The translations under genes and the position numbers were made by a program. This document shows positions 1 to 12,381 of a DNA stretch of 64,000 nt, in pieces. Position 1 is the stretch's first letter, and each line of letters starts with the position of its first letter. The DNA comes from Azorinus chamasolen (taxonomy: Eukaryota > Mollusca > Bivalvia > Cardiida > Solecurtidae), in NCBI GenBank assembly GCA_963576725.1, contig OY755240.1, positions 56,420,633 to 56,484,632 on the forward strand, written 5' to 3'. The notes beneath the pieces were generated by a model. The model was not told the origin of the DNA. It searched no databases and saw only the letters and a program-made list of their open reading frames with translations.

Positions 1-143
1 GCGTAAATTTAAACATGTTCAACATGCTTTATTTCTCTGCCAAATCCTATACTGTGACCACTTCTAAAGAGTGGTCACAGTATAGGGTTTGGTGGAGAAA
101 TGACGTTTTTAGTATTTGGGTACGCACATTTTATCTGTAGCTC
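1..143. repeat. D-type foldback MITE, left end cut by window edge
   Basis: The palindrome around 57-100 (GTGACCAC...GTGGTCAC) and the right end reading TATCTGTAGCTCT match the complete D-type copies at 19717-19909 and 41615-41807. The left terminus lies outside the window. Confidence 0.75.
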
Positions 144-2219
144 TAGATCTGTTTAAAAAAATTAATTTATGCATCTTATCTCAGCCTCTGCATTAACTTT
201 TTGAATGACGAACTTTCAAAGTGGTAATGCACATCATTCTTTCTCAGAAGAGTCCATTCAATACAACAGGGTGAATTTGGAATGGTAAACATTAAATACT
301 GTGATCATAGGGCTTCTAAAGGGCTCTCATGATCTGGGTGTACACTGTCTGCACATGTCAGTCAACTAATTTTTGCAAAGAGAACAAACCTACATCAGAT
401 GGCTCCTGTAGGAGTTGTTTGATCTGGGTCTGCTCTGTTTGCATAGTATAGCTCTGATTCTAGAGTGTCTGCCATGGCCAAACATTCATAAGTTCATATG
501 CTATTTATGAAAATTGATCTAATCAATATTCAAGATGTCACCATTTTATATATTTATGAGATAAAGGGTTATATGTAAAACTTTCTACAAATATTTGACA
601 AATTGGACTTTTTTACAAATATTTGACAAATTTTACTTTCTACAAATATTTGACAAATTGGACTAAGCTGTAAAATGTTAATGAAGAAGAGGATATTTTG
701 TGAGTCAATCACTGTAGCATGGTAGGGAGTATCAACAATCAAAATTAACTATCCTGATTATTTGGACAGACAAACAAAAAGTTTTGATCCAGATCAAACT
801 GCTCCTGAAGGAACAGTTCAATCAGGGTTTCCAATATTTGCTACTATATCAGTCCCCCCCCCCCCCCCACTCGAAAAAAAATACATAGTATCGAAAACCA
901 TTTATCTTGGTAAAACAACCAATGTAATACATGTATTGATATGCTTAATTAGTATATTATATATATGATCAATATATGGATTTACATGTATGACTCATTA
1001 ATCTGCAATCTGAAAAAGAGACTTAGCCTTCAGGATTAAGATAAGGCTTGGCTTTGCATTCAATTAATCTTTCCTTCAATTATCTCTCCTTGCATTTTCC
1101 CACATTTGCAAACAGAGTAGAACCAGATCAGACAGCTCCTATAGGAGCCATTTGATCATGGTCTTCTCTGTTTCCAAAGGCATAGAAAGGCATACATTGT
1201 ATTTAACTATTTATGTAGTAAAGGGTTATTTCTTGCAGTATAATGGAGAAAAGGGTTATATATGTATACAAGAACAAACACAAAAATCTATACATGTAGT
1301 ACTCATACAAAAGTGTGTCACTTGTTTATAGAACTGCTACATGTAGCTAAAGTGTAGATAAAGGATACTGACAGACATTGAAAAGGCCTTGCAGATGTAA
1401 AACCTGATGAAAGAATGATTGTGAAAATAATGAGAAAAGGACCATTTAAGAATTGTGTAGTTTTTAAACCATTGTGATAAATAGAGCATTTGTTCCTACG
1501 GAGCAAATGCTCTATTTATCACAATGGTTTCAAGAAGTTACTTTAACAGAGGTGTAGAAAGGCATCAATATGGAGGAAAGGGTTAATAGATCCAAACTCT
1601 TTGAACAATTCTACTGAAAAGGACCATTCATTAGAAAAAAAGAAACAAAAATAGAATTGTGTAGTTTTGAAACCATTTTGATAAATAGAGAATTTGTTTC
1701 TAAGGAGCAAATGCTCTATTTATAACAATGGCATCGATCGTAACAATGCTCTATTTATAACACTGGTATAAAAAAAACTATTACAGAAGCATCAATATGA
1801 GGGAATGGGTCAACTCTTTCCCTCATATGTAAACACACATCAGACAGCTCCTGTCAAATCAGGGTCTGCTCTATCTGCTTACGAAATTATAAGAGATCTG
1901 ACTCTACAGTTTCTATCAATACCAACGCATCCTACGTGCATAGCCATTGCACAAAAAAATAGCTAATAAATATTAATGATGTTATCATTTTTTCCATGAG
2001 TATTCAACAAAACATGAAAAGGATTAATCAAGCTTCTGAATAATAAAAACTGACTCCTCCCTTTCAGAATATTAACTAGAGGTTTTTGTCACAAAAACGG
2101 ATGTCTCCCCTCTAATAAAAGCAATATGTAAAGGGAAATCACTAAAAATGTTATGGTCTTGATGAATGATACTTCCCCTCATTGTTCGTTTTCCACACTA
2201 CATTTTTTCAAAAAGAAAA
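144..2219. repeat. Cluster of degraded foldback MITEs, no gene seen
   Basis: Recognisable remnants are a B/C-type core at about 375-575, another at 1068-1236, an A-type hairpin at about 1400-1586 ending GGAAAGGGTTAA, and a second decayed A-type at 1620-1805. A run of 15 C lies at 854-868. No ORF resembles a known protein. Confidence 0.6.
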
Positions 2220-3300
2220 TGATAACAGCTAATAACTCCAAAAATACTGATACCAGATTAATGGCCCTTGTGCATGACACTTACTTTCATCATGCTCTTT
2301 CCAAAAATAAAATGTCATTCCAATAGCATCAGTCGAACAGGAGTTATTGATCGGCCAAAAAATGTAACAAAGGGCAATAACTCCAAAAGTATTGAAACCA
2401 GAATTATAGCCCTTGTTCATGACACTTTCTCTCATCATGCTCTTTCCATGTAGGAAGTTTCAATACGATGGCAAGAGCCATGTAGGAGTTATCGTCCAGA
2501 CAAGAAAGAATTAAACAAATGTACAAGGGGCAATAACTCTAAATTTATTGAAGCTCGAGTTAAGGATCTTATGCATGACACTTTCTCTTATTATGATCTT
2601 TCCATGTATGAAGTTTCACTCCAATGGCATGTGTCATATAGGAGTAATCATCCGGACAAAAAATTGTGATTTATTTTACAAAGGGCAATAACTCCAATAT
2701 TAGTGAAGCCAGAGTTATGGACCTTGTGCATGACACTTCCTCTCGTTATGATCTTTCGATATATGAAGTTTCAATCCAATGGCATGAACCATATAGAAGT
2801 TAGCGTACGGACAAAAAAGTTTGAATTTTTTTACAAAGGGCAATAACTCCTATATTAGTGAAGCCAGAGTTATGGACCTTGTGCATGACACTTCCTCCCA
2901 TTATGATCTTTCCATATATGAAGTTTCAATCAACTGGCATCAGGCATATTGAAGTTATTGTCCGGACAAAAAATTGTGATATTTTTTACAAAGGGCAATA
3001 ACTCCAATATTAGCGAAGCCAGAGTTATGGACCTTGTGCATGACACTTCCTCTGGTCATGATCTTTCCATATATTAAGTTTGAATCCAATGGCATGAGCC
3101 ATATAGGAGTTATCGTCCGGACAAAAAAGTGTGATTTTTTTTACAAGGGGCAATAACTCCTATATTAGTGAAGCCAGAGTTATGGACCTTGTGCATGACA
3201 CTTCCTCTCATTATGCTCTTTCCATATATGAAGTTTCAATCAACTGGCATCAGGCATATTGAAGTTATCGTCCGGACAAAAAGTGTGATGGACAGACAGA
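2220..3300. repeat. Tandem array, about seven copies of a ~155 bp unit
   Basis: The phrase GGGCAATAACTCC recurs near 2226, 2370, 2527, 2684, 2837, 2993 and 3148. Each copy is followed by GTGCATGACACTT and TCCGGACAAAAA. The array ends in a short GACAGACGGACGG tract at 3290-3320. The first two or three units are the most diverged. No coding capacity. Confidence 0.85.
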
Positions 3301-3360
3301 CAGACGGACAGACGGACGGACGTGCTAACAAATGGGTAGTTGTGTGACTTTTTCCTTTGA

Positions 3361-3560
3361 TCTTTTCTTGTGGGACTAGTCCCACAAGAAAAACTATTTT
3401 TGGCTCTAACTTTGGAAAAGAATGATCTGGAAGCTAACCCTAACCCTAACCCTATGTCCCACAACTGGCCAGGTTAATGTCACAAGAAATGGCCAGGTTA
3501 ATGTCACAAGAGATGGCCAGGTTAATGATTTTACTTGTGCGACTAGTTAGAAAAAGTCAC
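3361..3560. repeat. Palindrome, telomere-like TAACCC run and short tandem repeat
   Basis: A perfect palindrome centred on GGGACTAGTCCC lies near 3370-3390. TAACCC repeated three times occupies 3435-3454. Three copies of a ~26 bp unit containing GGCCAGGTTAATG follow at 3468-3530. Confidence 0.7.
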
Positions 3561-3837
3561 ACAACTACCCATTGGTGAGTGCGGACAGAATTATACCTCT
3601 TTTAGGTGGTCGCCTTAGTGGGGTTTTACTGTATTGTATCAAAATTTATCACTGAAGAAAATTATTTCTATGACAAACAGTGCAGACCTTGATCAAAGAT
3701 TTTCCACAGGTGTATTCTGATCTGGATATACACTGTTTGCAAAGGTCTTAAAAAGCCAAAGCACTGACTGGTTGTACCTTCCATGCATTTCAATAATTCA
3801 AGAAATTCTCAGGTTGAGTTGGGTTTTTTTTTGCTAA

Positions 3838-4066
3838 TTAACGCTTTCCCGTATGGTCTATTTTTAGATACAACCTCTTTGATTAAATCTACCAAAAAGG
3901 AGCATTAACTAGAGAAAGGGAAATTCTCAGAATTTTGTAGTTTTGAAACCATTGTGATAAATAGAGCATTTGCTCTTGTGGAGCAAATGCTCTATTTATC
4001 ACAATGGTTTCACAAAGTGACCTTTACAGTAGCGTCAAAAGGCGTCAATATACCGGAATGGGTTAA
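3838..4066. mobile_element. A-type TTAA foldback MITE (229 bp)
   Basis: TTAA lies at both edges. A central hairpin has arms reading AAACCATTGTGATAAATAG and its complement, with centre TTTGCTC-N4-GAGCAAA. It is one of about 25 A-type copies in the window. Confidence 0.85.
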
Positions 4067-4084
4067 TAAGGTTGTGACAGAAAA

Positions 4085-4222
4085 TTCAGAATCCGATCTA
4101 TTGTATTTCAAAAGCAGACAGAACAGACCCTGATCAGACAGCTCCTACAGGAGCTGTCTGATCTTGGTCTACTCTGTTTGCAAAGGTGCCAAAAGTTGTC
4201 AAAATATGGGAAAAGGTTGATG
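4085..4222. repeat. B/C-type foldback core next to the transporter exon
   Basis: The hairpin reads CAGACAGCTCC-TACA-GGAGCTGTCTG inside the usual AAACAGA...TCTGTTTGC arms. The right end decays to GGGAAAAGGTTGA only about 10 bp from the splice donor of the transporter exon. Confidence 0.7.
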
Positions 4223-4231
4223 ATTCCTTAC

Positions 4232-4609
4232 CTCTGTCACTATTGAAGATTCTGCTTCTGACTTCATATAAATGACAAGACTGTCGTCACTTTCTGGGCA
4301 TGTTATGGTGGCATTTTTCCCTCCAACCTCAATGTAACTGGCCTCACAACTCCCGATGGCCCCCGGCTGACTACTGTTGCTACCATACAGTGACATGACA
4401 GCCTGGAAATCTGACACACTGCTGACCGGGCTTGTTATATGGGCTCTAGAGTGGCACTGGTGTTTGGGTCGAGTCCCAAGGAATGCCATCATGACATGGT
4501 TGAACAGCAAGGGGAAGTAGTTCAGGCAAAGCAGAAGGAATATGAAGACCTGATAACGACCTGGATTTCCCAGCTGGGAAAGCAGTTCCTCCATCTTTAA
4601 CTTAATCAT
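4232..4609 (-). CDS. SLC22-type organic ion transporter, N-terminal coding exon
   Basis: Encodes the first 126 residues of a transporter of the major facilitator superfamily, SLC22 (organic cation/anion/carnitine) family. Seen: an N-terminal MEELLSQLGNPGRYQ stretch, a first membrane helix at about residues 21-45, then a large extracellular loop with cysteines at 52, 88 and 104 and N-glycosylation sequons at N78 and N99. The exon ends in SSIVTE, the signature that precedes TM2 in animal organic cation transporters. The donor GTAAGG follows directly at 4231-4226. An acceptor (TTTTCAG) at 4657-4658 puts 47 bp of 5' UTR in the same exon. Two ATGs lie at codons 1 and 6; the second has the better context (A at -3, G at +4). 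No later exons are visible to the left within the window, so the next intron exceeds 4.2 kb or the locus is broken. Substrate cannot be inferred. Confidence 0.82.
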
Positions 4610-4656
4610 GATTCTCTTCTTCTAATGTGCCTCCTCATGTGCAATAAATCTTTCAC

Positions 4657-5325
4657 CTGAAAACAGAATTAGAGCTGTAACTCTTTCACAACCTCTAACT
4701 AGTAATACAGACAATTCTCAGTAGAACAACATTTTTTTCCAGGAATGAACATGGTATTGACAGACGACTTTACCTTCATCAGTAAATAAAGGCATTATGA
4801 ACAAATTTTTGACTATGGAACAAACTGTAGAATAAGATCTATATTATATCATAAGCAAACATGGCAGACCCTCATCATGCGGCTCTTATAGGAGCAATCT
4901 GATCTGGGTCTACTCTGTTAGTAAAGGCATAGAAAGGCATATTTTCGGGGTAAAGTGTTAAACATCTGCATCCACTCTCATTTCTCATACCAACGGTAAT
5001 GCTTCTTTCGTTATTTGCAATCCTGAAGAAACCTAAGTTTCTAATTGCATAGATTATCACAAATGTACCACTACATGCAAACAACAAATCACATTGAACT
5101 ACAGGTAGAGATGTTCTGATTAATCGATTTAGTAAATGTCTACATTAGCTATTGAAAATCGTTTAATCAATCAGAAAATTCAGTGTAATTCATGTAATTC
5201 AGAGTAACATAGCAAGTCTGTTTCTAATTATGATTTATAAGTGAGTGAGTGAGTTGGGTTTTACAGTTTTATGATGAAGAGATCATTATCAGTGATAAAG
5301 GACAAAGGAGATGCTAAATATGTTT
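4657..5325. other. Non-coding, with one degraded MITE
   Basis: A C-type-like fragment lies at about 4845-4962 and ends GGGTAAAGTGTTAA. Nothing else was recognised. Confidence 0.5.
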
Positions 5326-5559
5326 TTAACCCTTTTACCCATTCCCTCATATTGATGCATTTTGAGGCCTCTGTAAAACTCACTTTCTGAAACCATTGTG
5401 ATAGAGCATTTGCTCATAAGGAACAAATGCTCTATTTATCACAATGGTTTCAGAACTACAAAATTCTAAAAAAAATCCTTTTCTCTAGTTAATGCTCCTT
5501 TTCGGTAGATTTATTAAAAAAGGTTGGATCTAAAAATAGCATATGGGGGAATGGGTTAA
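5326..5559. mobile_element. A-type TTAA foldback MITE (234 bp)
   Basis: TTAA at both ends and the A-type hairpin with ATTTGCTC/GAACAAAT around the centre. One arm has a short deletion. Confidence 0.85.
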
Positions 5560-5755
5560 TCCATAAATATGCCTTTTAATACCTTTTCAACCAGAGCAGA
5601 CCCATATCAGACAGCTCCTCTGGTAAGTGTCTGCTCCGTGTGCTTCTTGATTATATAGACCTAATTCTCCTAACAGTTTCTTAAATGGCCAAATTCCACT
5701 GTCCATTGGTCATTATAAACTTTCAGCTAATCTATATTTATGATGGCATTTATTT

Positions 5756-5955
5756 CTTAACCCTTCCACTTTTTCACACATTTGCAAACAGAGTAGACCC
5801 AGATCAGACGGCTCCTGTAGGAGCCGTCTGATCTGGCTTATGGTATTATATGGATCTGTCAAAGCAAAACAAAAAATTGAAAACAGTATAGGGTCTGGTG
5901 GAGAAATGACGATTTTAGTATTTGGGTACACACCATTATCTGTAGCTCTGAAATA
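5756..5955. repeat. Chimera: left half of C-type MITE joined to right half of D-type
   Basis: Starts TTAACCCTTCC with a full hairpin core (CAGACGGCTCC-TGTA-GGAGCCGTCTG). It then switches near 5885 into the right arm of a D-type element, ending TATCTGTAGCTCTG. Confidence 0.65.
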
Positions 5956-6717
5956 GATCTAAGTCAGATCCAAACTGTTGACAGTCTTTTTTTAAAAGAA
6001 TTTCAAGAACAATTACATGTACTTTGAGAAATGAAACAAACAACAAATTTTATTTACAAAACTTACTGCAGTGTTCAAACAGCAAAATGACGAAATCAAA
6101 ATATGTACCTAATGTCAAATGGTTTGCTGCCAGCGTAGATCAAGATCAGTTTTCACATTAAAATGCCTAATCTGATCAGGGTATGCACTGTTTACAACGA
6201 GTCATTTTTCCCTTGCTATTGACTATTCACAGTAAATGGAAACCTACCGTTTATCAAATAAACATCCAAGAATCTAAAATGCATAAAGCTGATGAAGAAG
6301 GTATTACCGTACATGTAATGCCCCCACCCTAATATACCGTACTATCTATAACAAGTAATATTTTACACAGGTGGTTGCATAACGTAGAATGAAAGCAATA
6401 CAGAAAGTTCTTAGGGGAGCTTTCTGCATTGCTTTCAGTCTGCATTAAGCTATAGCTGCCAACAAGAATATTGAACAGGTAAATGGTTAAATGCCCACAG
6501 TGAGTGAGTTGGCAAAATGAAAATCCTCTGAGGTATTTACTAGGGAAAATACAGTATGACTATCATATTTATCACAGGTTGATGAAGTATGTATAGATCT
6601 ACATCTTTTGAAGTATCTACATCTTTATTTTGTGCAAGTTCCCTTGAAGGCAAATTTGCCTGATATGCATCTTTTACAGTTTTAACATGTATATTACAGT
6701 TATTACTGCGTATTTAA

Positions 6718-6934
6718 TACAGCAGAACATCTCAAAATCAGACAATAAATTTAGTATAAGTATCAATCTTGGAGACAGGTGGCAGCTTAATGCAGGGTGA
6801 AAGTCATGCAGAAAGCTCCTCTAGGAGCTTTCTGCATGACCTTCACCCTGCATTAAGCAGCCACCTGCCTAAAGTATCTAAATTCTTCTCTACCAGATTT
6901 CCGGTTTAAAGGGGTATTACTGTAATATTGACCT
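6718..6934. mobile_element. E-type (pogo/Tc1-like) foldback MITE
   Basis: TACAG...CTGTA termini. The internal hairpin reads GCTTAATGCAGGGTGAAAG with its near-perfect complement, and its centre is AAAGCTCC-TCTA-GGAGCTTT. Confidence 0.7.
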
Positions 6935-9900
6935 TTAGAATGCTATAAACGATGTTGTGATGACATTTGCAAAGAATTAGATTCTACGTACATGAGATGC
7001 ACCCAATCACTGAGACTCATATCAGGATCCAAACTGTATGCAAATGAAAGTTAGGATGTAATTTATTACATGTAGACAAAAAACCCATCTACCTTGTGTT
7101 CTAAAAATAAATCAAGATTGCAATCTAAGCAAACAGGATTTAACTAGGGATGAGAGGCAGTAACTTTGAAGAGGGTGGAAATGATGTAATTAAATAACCC
7201 TTTCCTTCATACATGTATAGTACAAATGCTTTTTTAAACCAGTCCTTTACTATATGTACAAACGCTTTTTCACACCTTTGGTGATTGGTGATAATTGTAA
7301 AGTAAGAGCTAGTATAAGGTCATAAACAAACAGAGCAAACCCTGATCAGATCTGGGTCTACTCAGTTTGCAAAGGCACAAAAAAGTGATTATATGAGGGA
7401 AAGGGCTAATCTTCATCTCTGTACCGACCAATTTGTGATAATCTTTGCAGATAGTTTGGGTCTAGATGAGATGCTGAATAACTTGGCATCTCATCAGGAT
7501 CAAAACTGTTTGACACTCATATATATACATGTACATGTACAGTTTTTGAAAAGAAATGGAAGAAAAATGTGCTCTAAACCCTTCTCTTGCTGAATTTTAA
7601 AATACATGTACATTTCTTCTTCTATACCCATGTCCTGTTGTATAATTACATATATCTTCACTTTCTACAATTATTTCTCTGTGCAATCACTGCTGCGGAG
7701 TGCACCGGTTGCACAATCAATTCGTAAATAGTGCAGACCCTGATGAGACAGCTCCTGCAGGAGCTGTCTCATCTGGGTCTTCACTATTTAGAGGGAGGTA
7801 TACATGTATTGACGTGAACAGCAAGCGAAGGGTTAAAACTGCAGCAGATGTTGCTCAGAGTAAAGAGAGTTAACAATTTACTACAAAAGTACATGTATGC
7901 TTTTCTACGCCTTTGCAAACAGAGTAGAGCCAGATAAGACGGATCCTATAGGAGCCGTCTGATCAGGGTAGGCTCTGTTTGCTTATGTTATGATATAGAT
8001 CAGATTCTACGGTTTCTGAACCAGCCAAAATTTCCTGTGTTCATATGCTGTTTCTCAAAAATAATCTAATCAATATTCATGATGTCATTATATCTTACAT
8101 AAATATAGGGCATGCAGAGGGTTAAATGCAGTCATAACCCTTTCTTCCATACAAACGTTTATCATGAATGTATTTTCAAAGAGAGTAAACCCAAATCAGA
8201 CTGCTTTCTAAAGAGCAGCTTGATCAAGGGCAGCTCCGTTTGCTAATGGCATTATAATAGATTTGACTTAACAGTTTATTCCAATTCCAAAGCGGTCCTG
8301 TGTACATGTGCAGTTAAATTCAGCAAAGTATATATATATTCATGATGTCATTATTTCTTACATGGATAATCCACAGGGAAAGGGTTAAAAAGCAAGTGGT
8401 TGCTTAACCCATTACCTCATAGGCTATTTTTTGATACAACCTCTTTGAATAAACCTACCGAAAAGGAGCATTAACTAGGGAAAAAGAGCAAATGCTCTAT
8501 TTATCACAATGGTTTCATGAAGTGACTTTTACAGAGTCGTCAAAAGTCGTCAATAAGAGGGAAAGGGTTAAGGCACTGGAAAAGTAAAGCAAAAAGCTTC
8601 TGCTTTGGCCACTTTCTGCATTACTTTTGTATATATAATTACAGCATCAAAACTAAATCTACACCTCATGAATACTTATGGTATGAGAGAATTCATCACT
8701 TCATGAATATTCATTAACTTAATTTTTAACTTAGACAAAAAGTGTAGGATCAGATTTATATCATTCCATCATAGGCAAACAGAGCAGAACTTGATCAGAT
8801 GGCTCGGCTACAGAAGCAGTCTGGGTCTGGGTCTACCCAACTGAGTACTGTTTGCAAAGGCGTTAAAGGTGTTACTATGAAGGAAAGTGTTAAAGACAGA
8901 TTTTACTGTATAAGAAACACTGGACAATTTATCCACAACATCTTAATTACCGTATGTATTGATTTCTATTAAGTGCCATTTTGGATTCAGAATAAAGTAT
9001 GATAGACGTCAAAATGATCAATAACTGTTTATTTAAACAAGTCTAGCACAGACATGATCAATACCATAGTCAGGAGTTAGATTGCATGCTTTGTTAACCA
9101 ATTCCCTGTTTAATATTCATGAAAGAAATAATGACATTCTGACAATTTATTATCGGAATCTTTATAATGGCATATGTACATGGGATTTTTTGGTATTGGT
9201 ATAATTTGAAGAGTCAGATTTATTATGAGTTTATAAGCAAACAGCAGACCCTGATCAGGACAGCTTCTACAGGAGACATCTGATCTGGGTCTGTTTGCAA
9301 AGGCATGAAAAAGTGTTTATATGCGGGAAAGGGTAAGCCTTTATTTGATAATCCTGCATTTATATGCCTTTTCAAGCAGAGTAAACCTAGATCAGGCAGC
9401 TACAATCGGGGGGCTCATAAGGGTCTGCTCTGTTCAGAGCTCCAGATAAGATGCGTAAATTAAAATATTTTCAAGAATAATTTCTTTATTCTCCACCAAA
9501 CCCTATGTTGTGACCACTCGTTAGAATCTTCCCTTCGAGTTTATATATGCAGCTCTGTCTGTTTATTTTTATCTTATAGGTCTGATTCTCTACTATACGC
9601 TTTTTAACGCCTTTGCAAACAGAGTAGACCTACATCTGATAGCTCTTATAAGAGCCTTCTTATCAGGGTTCCTCTGTTTGTTTATGGATAAAACTGTATT
9701 AATGTAGATGTTGATTTTACAGTGTATATGCCATGACAAAAATTTCCCATGGTCATACACCGTTAAAAAGATTCATCTAATTAATATTCATGAAGCCATT
9801 ATTTCTCACAAGAATACTCATGGAATAAAGGGTAATTACGAGAGTAACTCACAGACAGTCTTGGATGACTAGTCATCAAGTAAAGGCTTAACTTTTTTCA

Positions 9901-9997
9901 CACTACAAACCAATAATAGTTTGAATTGAATTCAGTTGCCAAGTTAACTCAAACTCTCAATGGAATCCAAACTCTAGGATAATACATGTACAACCCT
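6935..9997. repeat. Run of B-, C-, A- and D-type MITE copies, no gene seen
   Basis: Copies or remnants lie at about 7195-7410 (B), 7715-7840 (core only), 7895-8126 (C), 8136-8388 (C), 8400-8572 (A, one hairpin arm reduced), 8745-8900 (core), 9095-9335 (B), 9440-9555 (D, collapsed) and 9580-9840 (C). Another family occurs at 7440-7520 with arms GATGAGATGC/GCATCTCATC. Confidence 0.6.
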
Positions 9998-10238
9998 TTA
10001 ACCCTTTCCCTGTTCAATATTCATTTAAGAAATAATGACATCATTACTATTTATTGGCTGAATATGAATAATGTAAATGTTTCAAGGTGGGTTTTTTTGC
10101 TTTGACAAAAACTGTAGATATCATGTCAAAAGCAAACTCAGCAGACCCTGATCAGATGGCTTCGATAGGAGCTGTCTGATCTGGGTCTACTCTGTTTGCT
10201 AATGCGTGAAAAGGCGTTTACATGAGGGAAAGGGTTAA
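9998..10238. mobile_element. B-type TTAA foldback MITE (241 bp)
   Basis: Bounded by TTAA, with ends TTAACCCTTTCCCTG and GAGGGAAAGGGTTAA. The central hairpin is CAGATGGCTTC-GATA-GGAGCTGTCTG with AGCAAAC/GTTTGCT outer arms. Confidence 0.87.
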
Positions 10239-11400
10239 ATTTATCATTCAAAGTTAATTTTTAGCAAACTTTACAGTATTATACTGAGTAGGATCTATTT
10301 TTAAAGTGGGAAAAGTTTTCTTCCTCAATGAAAGCAGAATAATTTGTAGTTGACAAGTTGACTCATCATGATATACATGTATTAGTATAAAACACATGCA
10401 AATGCCAGAAATAGTTTCCTGTTTTTATCCTTTTTATGCAGGAAATGAGCATACTATACCTACATTTGCAGTATAGACCCAGAGGAGCCCTCTAATCACT
10501 CTTATCAGTCTGCACCGTTTGTCATTCAAAACCCTCCTGTAAATTATACCCTTTCAGACTGAATGGACTTTACTGTTAAATAATGATGGACCATTTCACT
10601 TAGAAAATTCAGCATTCAAATAGTTAAAGATGGTACTTTATCTTACTGAAACAAAATTTCCTTCTTCATCAGTAGCTTGTATACACATGTGTTTACTTTA
10701 CAATAGCACTTGATTATTCAACTTTTCAATCAAGTCTCAATATATGTATTTGTACTAACCCTTTCCTTCATACAAACACTTTTTCACACCTTTGCAAACT
10801 GATCAGGTGGCCCCTAAACAGAGTAAGGTCGGCTCTATTTACTTATGAAAAACACCAGAGATTACAATTTCTACCAGTACCAAACATTTGTGAGTACATG
10901 CCATTGTAAAAATTCCACTGATAAATACTCATGAAGACATTATTATTTTACATGACTATTCAACAGAGAAAGGGTTAAGCAAGATTAAGTTCTATTGGGT
11001 TGAGGTAAATAAACTCTACAAGGTAACACTCAATGTGTTTGATAATATGGCTCTATATATATATATCTAAGTACAATGTAGTTAGTCTTAACCCTTTCCC
11101 TGTTCTATATTTATTCCAAATTTCAATACCTACTGAATTTTCATTGATGAAATAGTTGTAATGAAAAATGGAAGGTGGAGCATTGTAGCCTTTTTAGAAT
11201 TTAAAGAAACAAATCTATCAAATACCATCAGCAAACAGAACAGATCTAGATCTAGGTGTATTTTTGTTAAGAAACAATTTGTTTTAGTCAGTAAATAGCT
11301 TCTAGCTAGCTAATGTCACGAAGTTACTTCGTGCTAATGTTAAATGTTATTCTGTAACACCCGACTATATAAATAAAGTTTCTTGTATCTTGTATGCATT
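10239..11400. repeat. MITE remnants and a retroposon-like 3' tail
   Basis: A C-type copy lies at about 10755-10978. The left half of a B-type copy lies at 11093-11280. At 11315-11397 a small hairpin (CACGAAGT/ACTTCGTG) is followed by AATAAAG and a TTGTATCTTGTA tail, which resembles the 3' end of a non-LTR retroposon. Confidence 0.5.
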
Positions 11401-12018
11401 TACCATTTCCTTCACGCATTTTCAAACAGAGTTCCTACAGGAGTCGTCTGTCTGATCAGGGTTAGTCTCGTCAATAAGCTGTTAAGACAGCATGCTAATT
11501 TAGTGATGGTTGCCGTCTGCAGGGGGATATCTCCCAACCGAATGTAGCTCAACATCAGTGTTTGCTTTTGATATGATATAATATTATGTTGATCAGATTC
11601 TACAGCAGGGTTACAGATAAGGGGAGTATTGGGGTATTTACCCAATTAAAATTGTGGAAAAAGCAATTGTTTTTCAAAGAAATGAGTAACACAAAGCAAA
11701 TAAATATAGTAAAAAGCACAAAAAAAATAGAATACCTAATGAGAATATGAACAATACCCAATGCATTACGAAAATTGCCAATACCCAATAAAAATTGCAA
11801 ATACCCAATTCTGTAAAAAATCAAGGAGTAAATACCCAATTGCATCAAAACCTTATCTGTAACCCTGTACAGTTTTTGTCCAAAAAAAATAAAATCTCAC
11901 ATGGTTTACATGATAACACTTCAGCTAATATCTGCCAATAAGTCAAACCCCTGCTGAGGACCTAAATATTCATGGTGTCATAATTTCTTACATGAATATC
12001 GAACAGGGAAAGGGTTAA
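11400..12018. repeat. C-type MITE interrupted by a 262 bp element
   Basis: The left part (hairpin core) is at 11400-11605. The right part (ATTCATGGTGTCATAATTTC to GGGAAAGGGTTAA) is at 11868-12018. The host resumes exactly after the inserted element. Confidence 0.65.
11606..11867. mobile_element. Small TIR transposon, hAT-like ends
   Basis: Perfect 17 bp inverted ends CAGGGTTACAGATAAGG / CCTTATCTGTAACCCTG, flanked by TACAG at 11601-11605 and 11868-11872. The interior repeats 'ATACCCAAT'. No protein is encoded. Confidence 0.85.
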
Positions 12019-12381
12019 CAGATTTGTGTCTCTGATGGAAAAAACACAAGAACAACAAATATGAACATATACTCTGGCATTACAATCGGCATGTTGGAAG
12101 GATGAAGAAGACAAATAAGTTGGGAAGAGGATAAGAAGAAGAATGAAAAGTGAAATAAAAGAAAAAGAAGAAAGAGAAGGGTGAAAGTGAAACTAGAAAT
12201 TGAAATTGAAACAAAATAATATCTGCCTAACACAGGATTGAAAATAATATTGTTTAAGTTTGTTATGGTGAAAGAAAAAATACAAAAATAGAAATGCATG
12301 CATGTCATGTACATGTCTTTTGATCTATATTTGTAGAAATATGTCTCGTAATTGGCGTAATTAACACCAAAATGTCTGTAA

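Noticed and set aside
1..4200. Further SLC22 transporter exons
   Set aside because: No minus-strand open segment here shows membrane-helix or MFS-type sequence next to splice sites.
12015..12314. 99-codon hydrophobic frame
   Set aside because: An AG-rich, low-complexity purine tract read on the other strand; no recognisable protein.
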